Below are positions 34,205-42,832 of a DNA stretch of 44,857 nucleotides, in pieces. The notes beneath the pieces were generated by a model, which made no database searches, had not been told where the DNA came from, and saw nothing but the letters and a program-made list of their open reading frames with translations. Every line of letters begins with the position of its first letter. Within the stretch, counting starts at the first letter, position 1. Source of the stretch: an uncultured Oceanospirillaceae bacterium. Its GTDB lineage: Bacteria > Pseudomonadota > Gammaproteobacteria > Pseudomonadales > Balneatricaceae. The stretch covers positions 1 through 44,857 of the forward strand of contig CAKZOD010000094.1 of NCBI GenBank assembly GCA_937136055.1, in the 5' to 3' direction. A program made the position numbers and the translations under genes.

Positions 34205-34380
34205 TCCATTATCCTGAATCAGTGATTTCACAGCACTACATAGCACAAGCTCTTGATTCTACAGCGGTTCGAAAAATACCCGCTGAACCTATGGGTGCAG
34301 CTCAGATTTTTCAATTCCACTGTATAACCAATATCTTACACTCTGTTTTCACATTAAAATAACGGATTCAGGATTATGAA
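34205..34380 (-). ncRNA. ssrS: 6S RNA candidate
   Basis: The stretch folds as a 6S-like rod on the minus strand. A perfect 10-pair closing stem joins 34211-34220 with 34365-34374. A large open internal bubble of about 35-40 bases per side follows. An apical arm then pairs UACAGUGG with CCGCUGUA, GAAAAAU with AUUUUUC and CUGAGC with GUUCAG; wobbles favour the minus-strand RNA. It lies directly after zapA, the standard place of ssrS in gammaproteobacteria. 6S RNA binds sigma70 RNA polymerase in stationary phase. Ends are approximate. The gene usually downstream, fau, is missing here. Confidence 0.75.
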
Positions 34381-34410
34381 AGTGAAAATGCGCTAAGGCT
34401 GGCGATGATC

Positions 34411-34701
34411 TTAATCTTGTGAGTCGATGCCCAATGACTTGCCGATCTTCTGCGATAAGCGCTGCATGGTATCTTCCATTTGCTCACGCTGCTCTACTTT
34501 GCCACTTAAAAATTCATTTGAAATATTCAGTGCTGCCATCACAGCGATACGCTCCATGCTTAAAATTTTTCCGGTGGCGCGAATCTCTTGCATTTTGCTG
34601 TTTAAGTGTTCTGCTGAGGCGAGCAAATCTGCTTCATTTTCTGCAGGGCAGCCGACTACAAACTCTTTTTCTAACAGTTTTATAGTAACGTTCTTGTTCA
34701 T
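34411..34701 (-). CDS. zapA: cell division protein ZapA
   Basis: This encodes a 96-residue FtsZ-ring stabiliser. KLLEKEFVVGCPAENEADLLASAEHL near the start and MERIAVMAALNISNE in the middle are typical, followed by a coiled-coil tail. Its ATG overlaps the stop of the upstream coiled-coil gene by 4 bases. The 6S RNA candidate follows. Confidence 0.93.
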   Translation of the reverse strand: MNKNVTIKLLEKEFVVGCPAENEADLLASAEHLNSKMQEIRATGKILSMERIAVMAALNISNEFLSGKVEQREQMEDTMQRLSQKIGKSLGIDSQD

Positions 34702-35033
34702 GAACTTTGCTCCAATGCTTTGAGACGGCTAATCATTTTTTCAATATGGCTCTTTGTGCGATCGTTAAGTTGCACTAATTTTGCTTTTTCTTGCAGTGCA
34801 TCTTGTTCTGACTGCCTAGCTCTTTGCTCTTTTGCTGTCATTTCTTGCAGCTCTTTATCAAGCTGGTCATAGCGGGCCATTAATTGTTGGTATTCCGAGC
34901 GGCGGTTTTGTTCGGCCTGGTTCGCGCTTTCATTTTGACTTTGCAATTGCAGAACTTTTTCATCTAAATGGTCACAGTGGGAAAGTAATCGCTCTATTTG
35001 GACTTCAAGTTGTGCTAAATATGTTTCAGTCAT
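34698..35033 (-). CDS. coiled-coil protein (TIGR02449-type, ZapB-like)
   Basis: This encodes a 111-residue, almost entirely coiled-coil protein (LAQLEVQIERLLSHCDHLDEKV and following heptads). A protein of this type is regularly encoded just before zapA in Pseudomonas relatives and resembles ZapB in build, hinting at a division role; function is not proven. I chose the ATG giving MTETYL, with GGAA 8-9 bases upstream. Its stop overlaps the zapA start. Confidence 0.82.
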   Translation of the reverse strand: MTETYLAQLEVQIERLLSHCDHLDEKVLQLQSQNESANQAEQNRRSEYQQLMARYDQLDKELQEMTAKEQRARQSEQDALQEKAKLVQLNDRTKSHIEKMISRLKALEQSS

Positions 35034-35202
35034 TATGTTTTCCAAAATGCCGTAAATTAAGTGTCGCCTGATCGTTATTATTACATTTCAGTTGCGAGCT
35101 TCACCACAATGAAATTAATCAGCATAATCAGTGCTTGAGGTAAAAATTAGTGCATTAAATCTGAGATTTCAATGCCGAATTAAGTATAATGCGTAGAAAC
35201 AT

Positions 35203-35234
35203 CAATGGAAATGTATAAGCGCATATTCCATCGA
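35203..35234. promoter_or_regulatory. hairpin and promoter-like sequence upstream of ygfB
   Basis: TGGAAATG (from 35205) pairs imperfectly with CATATTCCA around a short loop. A TATAAT-like -10 lies about 15 bases upstream near 35184. This 278-base region separates the divergent coiled-coil/zapA and ygfB genes and should hold both promoters. Confidence 0.3.
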
Positions 35235-35323
35235 TAAATTTGATTGAACAGCACTGGGTCTTTTCTCTTTATATTGAATAATATGCAGCGGGTTAAAGGC
35301 GTAAGTAGAAAAATTGGAAAGAT

Positions 35324-35920
35324 ATGAATAACGAAAAGCAAGTTGATATTGAAAAACTTAGTTTTGATGACGTCGCTGATCTATTAGTCAGTGAAAAGAT
35401 CACTATGGTATCCCCAGCAGAATTGCACGGTTTAGTCTGTGGACAACTTGCTTGTGGTGCGCGATTAAGTAATGACTTATGGCTGCAAATGGCAAATGAC
35501 TTTCTCGATACAGAAGGTTTTTCCCATGAGCAGAGCAAAGTAGGGTTGGTGGGTTTATATCAGCAAAGCCTTACACAGATGGAAGGCACAGATATGAGTT
35601 TAGATATCTTATTGCCGGATGATGATGACTATGAATTAGGTCAGCGAGTGGAAGCGCTTGGTTTTTGGTTACAAGGTTTTCTTGCGGGCTTTGGATCGCA
35701 AGGTAAACAAACAGATAGCAGCTTAAGTGCCGATGCTAAAGAAATGCTCAATGACATGAGTCAAATATCCCAAGTGGCCAGCGCTGACCTTGATGAGAGT
35801 GAAGAGAGCGAAAACGATTATTTTGAACTCGTTGAATATGTGCGTATGGGTGCACTTTACATGTTTACAGAGTGCAATAAAAAAGCACAGCCTGAAACAG
35901 ATCAACCAACACTGCATTAA
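35324..35920 (+). CDS. ygfB: YgfB/UPF0149 family protein
   Basis: This encodes a 198-residue acidic helical protein. LHGLVCGQLACGA near the N-terminus, GFWLQGFLAGFG in the middle and EYVRMGALYMF near the C-terminus are the family landmarks. Its place between zapA and pepP matches E. coli and Pseudomonas. In Pseudomonas YgfB has been linked to gene regulation and beta-lactam resistance; a role here is unproven. GGAAAGA precedes the ATG. Confidence 0.92.
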   Translation: MNNEKQVDIEKLSFDDVADLLVSEKITMVSPAELHGLVCGQLACGARLSNDLWLQMANDFLDTEGFSHEQSKVGLVGLYQQSLTQMEGTDMSLDILLPDDDDYELGQRVEALGFWLQGFLAGFGSQGKQTDSSLSADAKEMLNDMSQISQVASADLDESEESENDYFELVEYVRMGALYMFTECNKKAQPETDQPTLH

Positions 35921-35944
35921 TTCGCTAATTAAAAAGGAAATACT

Positions 35945-37270
35945 ATGATCAACATTCTCAATCAAGCAGAGTTTGCACAGCGCAGAGAAGCGCTGCTTGC
36001 GCAGTTAGCTGACAATAGTGCCGTTGTGATCAAATCAGCGCCTATGGTCAATCGTAATAGCGATGTTGATTATTTGTTTCGTCAAGATAGCAATTTTTAC
36101 TATTTCACCGGCTTTAACGAACCTGATGCCTTGATCTTGCTAAAGAAAACAGCAACAGGTATTGAGTACCATATGTTTTGCCAGCCTCGTAATAAAGAGA
36201 TGGAAATTTGGTTCGGTTACAGAGCGGGTGAAGAAGGTGTACGTGAACAGTACCAAGTAGACTACAGCTATAGTAACGAGCAGTATGCAGAGAAAATGCC
36301 TGAGCTCCTTAATGGCCTAGATCATCTCTATTTTCACTGGGAAAACGATTCGCTAAGTGAGCAGGTACAAACTTGGTTAGCAGCGATGCGCAAACGTAGC
36401 CGCCAAGGTGTGATCCCGCCATCTCAACTATTACAGCTTGCTAATATCACTAATGAAATGCGCTTAATTAAATCGCCAGCAGAGCAAGATTTGATGCGCC
36501 AAGCATCGCAAATATCTGCCCAAGCCCATGTGAAAGCGATTCAGGCTTGTAAGCCAGGGGTAATGGAATATCAACTAGATTCACACTTACAACATCATTT
36601 CTCTATGAACGCTTGTCCACAAGCGGCTTACCCAAGCATTGTTGGCTCCGGTAAAAACTGCTGTATTTTGCACTATATCGAAAATGATCAACCACTATCA
36701 GATGGTGATCTAGTGCTGATTGATGCAGGGGCTGAGTATCAGTATTACGCGGGAGATATCACCCGTACTTTCCCCGTAAATGGCAAGTATAGCGAAGAGC
36801 AAGGGTTGATTTATAACCTTGTATTAAAAGCAAATATTGAATGCATCGAGATGGTAAAGCCTGGTACTAACTGGAATGCTATTCACGACCATGCGGTATT
36901 AGTATTGACCCAAGGCCTTGTTGATTTAGGGCTGTTACAAGGTGATGTAACCCACTTAATCGAGCAAGAGGCATATCGTGAATTCTTTATGCATAAGCTT
37001 GGCCACTGGTTAGGTATGGATGTTCACGATGTCGGTGATTACAAAGTGGATGGCCAATGGCGTGATCTTCAAGCGGGTATGGTAATGACCGTTGAGCCGG
37101 GCATCTATATAGCCGTTGATAATATGCAAGTAGAAGCGCGCTGGAGAGGCATAGGCGTGCGAATTGAAGATGATGTTTTAGTGACAGAAAATGGTTGTGA
37201 AGTGATGACTAGCGATGTACCTAAAAGCATTGCTGAGATAGAAGCATTGATGGCTGCTAGCACACGTTGA
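35945..37270 (+). CDS. pepP: Xaa-Pro aminopeptidase
   Basis: This encodes a 441-residue metallopeptidase that removes N-terminal residues before proline. The two-metal site of the pita-bread fold is intact: LIDAGAEYQYYAGDITR (two Asp), HKLGHWLGMDVHD (His), VEPGIYI (Glu) and RIEDDVLVT (Glu). AAGGAA precedes the ATG, 25 bases after ygfB. The next gene is ubiH, 29 bases on, as in E. coli. Confidence 0.96.
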   Translation: MINILNQAEFAQRREALLAQLADNSAVVIKSAPMVNRNSDVDYLFRQDSNFYYFTGFNEPDALILLKKTATGIEYHMFCQPRNKEMEIWFGYRAGEEGVREQYQVDYSYSNEQYAEKMPELLNGLDHLYFHWENDSLSEQVQTWLAAMRKRSRQGVIPPSQLLQLANITNEMRLIKSPAEQDLMRQASQISAQAHVKAIQACKPGVMEYQLDSHLQHHFSMNACPQAAYPSIVGSGKNCCILHYIENDQPLSDGDLVLIDAGAEYQYYAGDITRTFPVNGKYSEEQGLIYNLVLKANIECIEMVKPGTNWNAIHDHAVLVLTQGLVDLGLLQGDVTHLIEQEAYREFFMHKLGHWLGMDVHDVGDYKVDGQWRDLQAGMVMTVEPGIYIAVDNMQVEARWRGIGVRIEDDVLVTENGCEVMTSDVPKSIAEIEALMAASTR

Positions 37271-37299
37271 TTTCCTGATATTAGTTTAGAGAGTGTTTG

Positions 37300-38637
37300 A
37301 TGAATAGCCAATTTGATGTAGTAATTATGGGCGCAGGCATGGTTGGAGCGAGTTTGGTTTCAGCGCTGCTCAACCATGCAAAAACACTTGATTTGAAAAT
37401 AGCCTTAATAGAACCGCAAGCTTCCCCCTATCAAGCTGGCCATAACTATGAACATCTAAACGACTACCAATCAAGCTTTGATGCACGTTCTACAGCGCTC
37501 AGCTTTGGCTCTGCAAAAATCTTTCAGCAACTGGATATTTGGCAGCAGTTAAGCCTGCAAGTGCAAAAGATTGAGCATATCCATGTTTCTGATAAAGGCC
37601 ACTTTGGCGCGACGCGCTTAAGTGCCAAGCAGCAAAATGTAGATGCTCTAGGCTATGTGGTTGAAAACCAATGGCTTGGAGAAACTCTGCTCTCGCACAT
37701 CGATGCACACCCCAATCGCAATTGCTTACAGTTTTATCGACCAGCCAGTGTGATAAGTGCGAAACGCCGTGAAGGGCTAACCCAGCTAGAAATCGATACT
37801 GAAGGTGAAAGCATCACTATCAATGCGCAGCTATTGGTGATGGCGGATGGCGGGCGCTCCACGTTGCGCGAAACACTTGGTTTTAGCTATAAAGAAGAGA
37901 GCTATCAACAGCATGCGCTGATTTGTAATTTAGAGTTTGATCGCGCGCATAAGAACATCGCCTATGAGCGATTTACGGATACAGGGCCGATTGCCATGTT
38001 ACCGTTAACAAAGCAAAAAAAGCGTCATCGTAATGCCCTGATTTGGACACTGCCTGATGCGCAAGTCGATGAAATCCAAGGGTTAGATGACAACGCTTTT
38101 ATGAGCCAGCTGCAACAGCGTTTCGGTTATCGATCAGGTAGAATCATCGGTGTTGGGCAAAGAGTTTGCTACCCACTTAAACTACAAGTTGCTCAGGAAC
38201 AAGTGAGATCCGGTATCGTATTAGTTGGCAATGCCGCACATACTTTACACCCCATTGCAGGGCAGGGCTTTAATCTCGCTTTGCGCGGTGTTGCTAGCTT
38301 AGCGCAACACTTAATCGCAGCGTCAGCACAAGGCAAAAGCTTAGGTGATTTAGCAATGCTGAGTGAGTTTGTAGATAACAGACAAGCGGATCAACAGATG
38401 GCGGTTAATTTTAGCGATAAGAGCATGCACCTTTTTAGCACTAATCACAGTTTACTGGCATTAGGGCGAGATCTTGGTTTGCAATTATTAGATATTTGTC
38501 CAGCTGCAAAAACCGTGTTTGCACGCAGTGCAATGGGGTTGTCATCACCAATGCCTAACTTACGAACACCGCAAAATATTGATCCATCAAAGCACAATGA
38601 ATTAAACCCCACTCAACCCACAGAGCAAGGCTACTAA
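37300..38637 (+). CDS. ubiH: 2-octaprenyl-6-methoxyphenol hydroxylase UbiH
   Basis: This encodes a 445-residue FAD monooxygenase of ubiquinone synthesis. The N-terminal FAD site is VVIMGAGMVGASL, the middle has ADGGRSTLRE, and the C-terminal GD-like motif is VLVGNAAHTLHPIAGQGFNLALRG, where the usual Gly-Asp is Gly-Asn. That variation is also common in UbiH. The ATG at 37300 is used with AGAGAG upstream; a TTG one codon earlier is in frame. ubiI follows by 2 bases. Confidence 0.92.
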   Translation: MNSQFDVVIMGAGMVGASLVSALLNHAKTLDLKIALIEPQASPYQAGHNYEHLNDYQSSFDARSTALSFGSAKIFQQLDIWQQLSLQVQKIEHIHVSDKGHFGATRLSAKQQNVDALGYVVENQWLGETLLSHIDAHPNRNCLQFYRPASVISAKRREGLTQLEIDTEGESITINAQLLVMADGGRSTLRETLGFSYKEESYQQHALICNLEFDRAHKNIAYERFTDTGPIAMLPLTKQKKRHRNALIWTLPDAQVDEIQGLDDNAFMSQLQQRFGYRSGRIIGVGQRVCYPLKLQVAQEQVRSGIVLVGNAAHTLHPIAGQGFNLALRGVASLAQHLIAASAQGKSLGDLAMLSEFVDNRQADQQMAVNFSDKSMHLFSTNHSLLALGRDLGLQLLDICPAAKTVFARSAMGLSSPMPNLRTPQNIDPSKHNELNPTQPTEQGY

Positions 38638-38639
38638 AC

Positions 38640-39965
38640 ATGGCAATGACTGAGCAAATACAAACAACAGACGTAGTGATTGTTGGTGCCGGTATGGTGG
38701 GTTTGTGTGCCGCGTTAGCGATAGCTCGAAGTGGCTTACAAGTGACAGTTATAGAAGGGCGCAGTGAGGCGCATTTAGCCGCTAAGCTACAGCAAAAGCC
38801 AGAGAGTGATAAGTTACACCAATACGACAACAGAGTCAGTGCGCTGACTCGCGCCTCTGAGAATATCTTTCGCAATTTAAATGCATGGCAAAGCATCAGT
38901 GAATATCGTGTTTGTGGCTATACTGATATGAGAGTTTGGGACGGCCAGGGCAGCGCCAGTATCGATTTTAGCTGCACCCAACTTTACCAAGATAATCTCG
39001 GTCATATTGTTGAAAACTCTGTGGTAGTAGCTGCATTACTGGCTCAGTGTAAAGCACAAGGTATAAAGCTTTGCTGTGATACTCAAGTGCAGGCAATGGC
39101 AGAAATAGATGAGTCATCAGCTGATAATAGCGAGCAAACTTACAATCAGCTTGTAACTTGCCAGCAAAAAAACAACACTGAAGCTGAATCAGCTAAGGAA
39201 CAGCTTTTAAAATTTAAAACAAAGCTGGTGGTTGGTGCGGATGGGGCCTTATCGAAAGTGCGTCAGCTGGCAACCATTGAATTATATCAGCGCGATTATC
39301 AACATCATGCAATAGTCGCTACCGTTCGTACCACTGAGCAAAATCAGCGTACTGCATGGCAGTGCTTTACCAGCGATGGGCCATTGGCTTTTCTGCCTTT
39401 ATCAAATCCAAATTTATCCAGCATTGTCTGGTCAACCTCTGCTGATAATGCCAAGTCGCTAATGCAAATGAGCGATGATGAGTTCGCCAAAGCATTAGCA
39501 TTGAATTTTGAATCGCGCCTAGGTGAAGTGTGTGAAGTATCAACGAGAGCTGTCTTTCCCTTATCAGAGCGCAGAGCTAAAGATTATGTAAAAAAAGGTG
39601 TTGTACTCATTGGGGATGCGGCTCACACCATTCATCCGTTAGCGGGACAAGGGGTGAATTTAGGGCTACTAGATGCGGCAGAGCTTGGTGATGTATTACA
39701 GCTAGCACTAAAGCGTGCAGAAAATATTGGTGATATCACAGTATTGAAACGTTTTGAGCGCGCAAGATACAGTGAAAATTTGAAAATGGCGCTAGCGATG
39801 CAAGGCTTTAAAACGCTGTTTGATATGAATAACGCTCCTGTAACTATCGCTAGAAATATCGGCATGCGCTTGTTTGATCGTATTACACCGGTAAAGCAGC
39901 ACGTGATTAGCGAGGCGATGGGGCTTTCTGGAAAGCTTCCTTCTCTAGCAAATGCTATTAGCTAA
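38640..39965 (+). CDS. ubiI: ubiquinone C5-hydroxylase UbiI (VisC)
   Basis: This encodes a 441-residue FAD monooxygenase paralogous to UbiH. It has VVIVGAGMVGLCAALA at the N-terminus, VGADGALSKVR in the middle and GDAAHTIHPLAGQGVNLG near the C-terminus. A low-complexity acidic/Gln-rich insertion at about residues 155-185 is longer than in E. coli. AAGG precedes the ATG. The pair pepP-ubiH-ubiI is conserved in gammaproteobacteria. Confidence 0.93.
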   Translation: MAMTEQIQTTDVVIVGAGMVGLCAALAIARSGLQVTVIEGRSEAHLAAKLQQKPESDKLHQYDNRVSALTRASENIFRNLNAWQSISEYRVCGYTDMRVWDGQGSASIDFSCTQLYQDNLGHIVENSVVVAALLAQCKAQGIKLCCDTQVQAMAEIDESSADNSEQTYNQLVTCQQKNNTEAESAKEQLLKFKTKLVVGADGALSKVRQLATIELYQRDYQHHAIVATVRTTEQNQRTAWQCFTSDGPLAFLPLSNPNLSSIVWSTSADNAKSLMQMSDDEFAKALALNFESRLGEVCEVSTRAVFPLSERRAKDYVKKGVVLIGDAAHTIHPLAGQGVNLGLLDAAELGDVLQLALKRAENIGDITVLKRFERARYSENLKMALAMQGFKTLFDMNNAPVTIARNIGMRLFDRITPVKQHVISEAMGLSGKLPSLANAIS

Positions 39966-40092
39966 TTTTAATTTTTTTATCTAATTTAAACTTACCCATA
40001 ACAATTTCTCGGTAGGGCAGGTAAAATGCTCAGCCAAATTTTAGGTTAGTGTTGATCGCTGGCCGCAATTTAATCAATAGCGTGGAATATAC

Positions 40093-41292
40093 ATGTCTTC
40101 TCTAAGAACACTGGTACTTAATAATGGTGCTGACCGTCGCTTACGTGGCGGCCACTTATGGATTTACTCTAATGAAGTGGATAACAAAAAAACACCATTA
40201 AAAGACTTCACACCCGGTGAGCAAGTAATGGTGGAATCAGCCAATGGTAAGCCACTGGGAGTTGCCTACGTTAATCCACAAACACTCATCTGCGCACGCC
40301 TGATTGGCCGCGATAGTAAACTACGTTTAGATAGATCGCTGCTAGTGCATCGCTTAAATGTTGCCCTGTCTCTACGCGAAGCTTGTTTTGATAGTGCGTG
40401 TTATCGCTTAGTTTACGGTGATTCAGATGGGTTATCTGGTCTAGTTATCGATCGCTTTTACGATGTCTTCGTTGTGCAGATATCCACAGCTGGTATGGAA
40501 GCTGTGGTTGGGGATATCATTAGCGCTCTTAACAAAGTCTTCCTGCCACAGGCAATTGTATTGCGTTGTGATGGCAAGATGCGCTCAACTGAAGGCTTAG
40601 AAAGCTATGTTGAAGTTGTTCAAGGTGAAGTGTCAGAGCTTTGCCCATTAGAAGAAAACGGCGTTTCATTATTAGCACCTATCTTAACTGGCCAAAAAAC
40701 GGGTTGGTTCTACGATCACCGTTTAGCGCGCGCCAACATGCAGCGCCATGTTCAAGATAAGAAAGTGTTAGATTTGTTCAGCTACGTAGGTGGTTGGGGC
40801 GTTCAAGCACTGGCAGCAGGTGCTAGTGAAGTAACTTGTGTTGATGCATCAGAGTACGCGTTAGATGTGGCAGTTGAAAATGCCAAGCTAAACAATGCTG
40901 AGAACCGTTTGATCACGATGCAAGGCGATGCGTTTGATTCATGTAAAGCAATGATTCAAGAGCAGCAAAAGTTTGATGTGATAGTCGTTGATCCACCGGC
41001 GTTCATCGCTAGACGTAAAGATATCCGCAATGGCGAACGCGCTTATGGGCGCATCAATAACCTAGCGATGCGTTTATTAAGCAAGAACGGAATCTTGATC
41101 AGCGCTTCTTGCTCTATGCATTTAGAGCGTGATCGTTTGATTGATATTGTAAGATCTAATGCGCGTGAGCTTGATCGCAGTGCGCAGGTGATTGATCAGG
41201 GGCATCAGGGGGCGGATCATCCGATTCACTCGGCGATTCCTGAAACAGAGTATTTAAAATCGATTACTAGTAGGATTTTACCAGCGCTATAA
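40093..41292 (+). CDS. rlmI: 23S rRNA (cytosine-1962-C5) methyltransferase family (RlmI)
   Basis: This encodes a 399-residue protein with an N-terminal PUA domain (about 3-85: LRGGHLWIYSNEVD) and a SAM methyltransferase domain (about 190-395: VLDLFSYVGGWGVQALAAGA, VDPPAF). The SASCSMHL cysteine near 339 fits the catalytic Cys of RNA m5C enzymes. TGGA precedes the ATG. It is the last core gene before the accessory region and ends with a terminator. Confidence 0.92.
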   Translation: MSSLRTLVLNNGADRRLRGGHLWIYSNEVDNKKTPLKDFTPGEQVMVESANGKPLGVAYVNPQTLICARLIGRDSKLRLDRSLLVHRLNVALSLREACFDSACYRLVYGDSDGLSGLVIDRFYDVFVVQISTAGMEAVVGDIISALNKVFLPQAIVLRCDGKMRSTEGLESYVEVVQGEVSELCPLEENGVSLLAPILTGQKTGWFYDHRLARANMQRHVQDKKVLDLFSYVGGWGVQALAAGASEVTCVDASEYALDVAVENAKLNNAENRLITMQGDAFDSCKAMIQEQQKFDVIVVDPPAFIARRKDIRNGERAYGRINNLAMRLLSKNGILISASCSMHLERDRLIDIVRSNARELDRSAQVIDQGHQGADHPIHSAIPETEYLKSITSRILPAL

Positions 41293-41312
41293 GATTCAGC
41301 TTCCCACTATAA

Positions 41313-41344
41313 ATATCACCGAACATTGTGCTCGGTGATATCTT
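41313..41344 (+). terminator. rlmI terminator
   Basis: ATATCACCGA (41313-41322) pairs perfectly with TCGGTGATAT (41332-41341), 9-base loop, followed by CTTTCC. Lacking a long U-tract it may be of moderate strength. Confidence 0.7.
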
Positions 41345-41414
41345 TCCTAATATTTTCTCTATTTTTCCTAGCTTAGCATCTTTATTTTGCTTATGTATTA
41401 ACGGGTTATCCGTA

Positions 41415-41660
41415 TTTCGCCTCTTGGCGAGTACCTTTGTTTTTGCTTGCCCAAAAATAAAGGTACCAAACAAAAAGGGCACCCACGAGGGCCGAACACT
41501 CCTCCGCAATTAGCTAAATTACCGGCCGCAAAGATGTGCCTTCCATGGCACAGCTTTGCTTTCAGCGACGTCCTGTCGCTTCACTTCGTTAATTTAACTA
41601 ATTGCTCCGGCGTCCCTCTGAAGGGATCGGGCGGCTCCGTAGTTGGTTTGGGAGCATTAG
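41415..41660. repeat. dispersed-repeat-like noncoding element
   Basis: The segment has the look of a widespread gammaproteobacterial intergenic repeat: TTTGTTTTTGCTTGCCCAAA, then AAAGGTACCAAACAAAAAGG and GGGCACCC. GTACCTTT (41431-41438) and AAAGGTAC (41458-41465) form an inverted repeat. A GC-richer tail with TCGCTTCACTTCG and AAGGGATCGGG follows. Only one copy is in the window, so repeat status rests on recall of similar sequences. Confidence 0.5.
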
Positions 41661-41803
41661 GTGTTTTAGCAAGTATAAAGTGGATGTCTCAACTTTCTTT
41701 TTAACCATGATTGGTGAGTGATCTGCGTTCAGCAAAAATTCACTTGCAAAGAGTACCATCCTGTAGCTATTTGAATGCATTTGTTTTTAACATAATTAAC
41801 TGA

Positions 41804-42256
41804 GTGGGTGTCCTATACTATTTTTTCGTAGCAAGTTCATATAATGGCAAGATACTACTCAGTATTCCGGGGATTGGTTTTATTAATGCATCAGCAATTA
41901 TGGCGACGATAGATAAAGGTCAAGCCTTCAACAATCCTCGTGAGTTTGCCGTTTGGCTAGGTTTGACTCCACAGCAGTACGCCTCAGGTAACACCTCCCG
42001 TATGGGTGGTATAACCAAAAGAGGTGATCGCTATTTAAGAAAGCAGCTGGTTCATGGGGCTCGAACAGTCGTTTGTCATGCTAAAAAGAAAACTGATCAA
42101 TTAAATCTTTGGGCGAACAAGCTACGCGATAAAAAGAGTTTTAATAAAACAGTCGTTGCCATGGCACACCGGTTAGCAAGGCTAATTTGGATACTCCTTC
42201 AGCGTCAAGAAGAGTATAAGCCACAGTACGCAGCTGCTTTGCAAGGGGCTATTTGA
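41804..42256 (+). pseudogene. IS110-family transposase, 3' fragment
   Basis: This keeps about 136 C-terminal residues of an IS110/IS1111 recombinase (full length about 340). Recognisable from ILLSIPGIGFINASAI through REFAVWLGLTPQQYASG, GGITKRGDRYLRKQLVHGAR and the basic tail. The serine of QYASG corresponds to the catalytic Ser of the C-terminal domain; the N-terminal DEDD domain is gone. The frame opens with a chance GTG at 41804, and the first convincing residue is near 41846. It cannot move itself. Confidence 0.85.
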
Positions 42257-42273
42257 TATGAAAGATTTAGTTT

Positions 42274-42365
42274 TGCTACCCCAGTCTTGGGTAAATCCGG
42301 GTGGGACAAAGGTTATAAGCCTGAGTGGGTGTTGTGGATGGCAAGGTTCGGGGTAGCACCTTTTT
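42274..42365 (+). ncRNA. candidate relic bridge (seek) RNA of the insertion sequence
   Basis: TGCTACCCC (42274-42282) pairs perfectly with GGGGTAGCA (42350-42358), enclosing 67 bases, followed by CCTTTTT. Inside, TACCC/GGGTA can form a hairpin. IS1111-group elements encode a guide RNA in the noncoding stretch downstream of the recombinase, exactly where this lies. Identification is from position and fold only. Confidence 0.4.
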
Positions 42366-42410
42366 AAACCCACCAATGTCAGTTAATAATTGATGAACAA
42401 AGGTCTAACC

Positions 42411-42476
42411 TACCTAATTGAAACCAGCTAAGGGCAAGGGTTACTAACCCGCACGGGTGTTAACGGTGATTAGGTA
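42411..42476 (+). repeat. second folded segment in the IS noncoding end
   Basis: TACCTAAT (42411-42418) pairs with ATTAGGTA (42469-42476). Within it GGGTT-ACT-AACCC (42438-42450) and the overlapping CCCG-CA-CGGG (42448-42457) form alternative hairpins. Confidence 0.45.
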
Positions 42477-42666
42477 CGTAGCTCATTAGAGGCCAGGGAT
42501 AAGAGTTTATTCCTTGAAGTAGAGCCTGAATATATGTCGGTACTGATAACTCAGATCACGTTCACTTAATGGTTAACGACAAAAAACAGAAAGACAATTT
42601 ATGCTGCTGACGCAGCACTATAGATAGAGTATTGCCTTGACAGTGTAAGAGCGTCCATATATGTCC

Positions 42667-42698
42667 TACATTTGTTACTACATTTGTTTACATTTGTT
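42667..42698. repeat. three direct repeats TACATTTGTT
   Basis: Copies start at 42667, 42679 and 42689, the last two adjacent. They are at the presumed right end of the insertion sequence remnant. Too short and irregular for a CRISPR array. Confidence 0.7.
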
Positions 42699-42832
42699 TT
42701 TTCTTTTGACTCTAGGAAAAGAAAAGAGGCCTAAACCCATATTCCGCTCTTACAATTCCAGTTTTGCTCATAAAACAGCCAACTAAAACCACGAAGCAAG
42801 AGCCAGCTGTTTTACTCTATTTAAACTGTTTA

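Larger units (their letters stand above)
41293..41803. other. 511-base gene-free stretch
   Basis: It contains the rlmI terminator, the dispersed-repeat-like element (41415-41660) and about 140 AT-rich bases before the insertion sequence remnant. Open frames across the repeat are not credible genes. Confidence 0.6.
41804..42666 (+). mobile_element. remnant of an IS110/IS1111-family insertion sequence
   Basis: It is made of the truncated transposase and a long downstream noncoding region. The right limit is uncertain; GCGTCCATATATGTCC near 42648-42666 looks like a terminal segment of such elements. The left half is deleted. It marks the boundary between core genome and the OsmC-ArsR-VOC accessory genes. 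Confidence 0.6.
42257..42832. other. 576-base noncoding region after the transposase fragment
   Basis: It holds two folded segments (42274-42365 and 42411-42476), a small hairpin TGCTGC/GCAGCA (42603-42618) and three TACATTTGTT repeats. No gene is visible. Confidence 0.6.

Noticed and set aside
41328..41780. Several short open frames across the repeat-like element
   Set aside because: They overlap each other on both strands, lack ribosome binding sites and resemble no protein.
42667..42698. Three TACATTTGTT copies as a CRISPR or iteron array
   Set aside because: Units are only 10 bases, spacing is 0-2 bases, there are no spacers and no cas or replication gene nearby.
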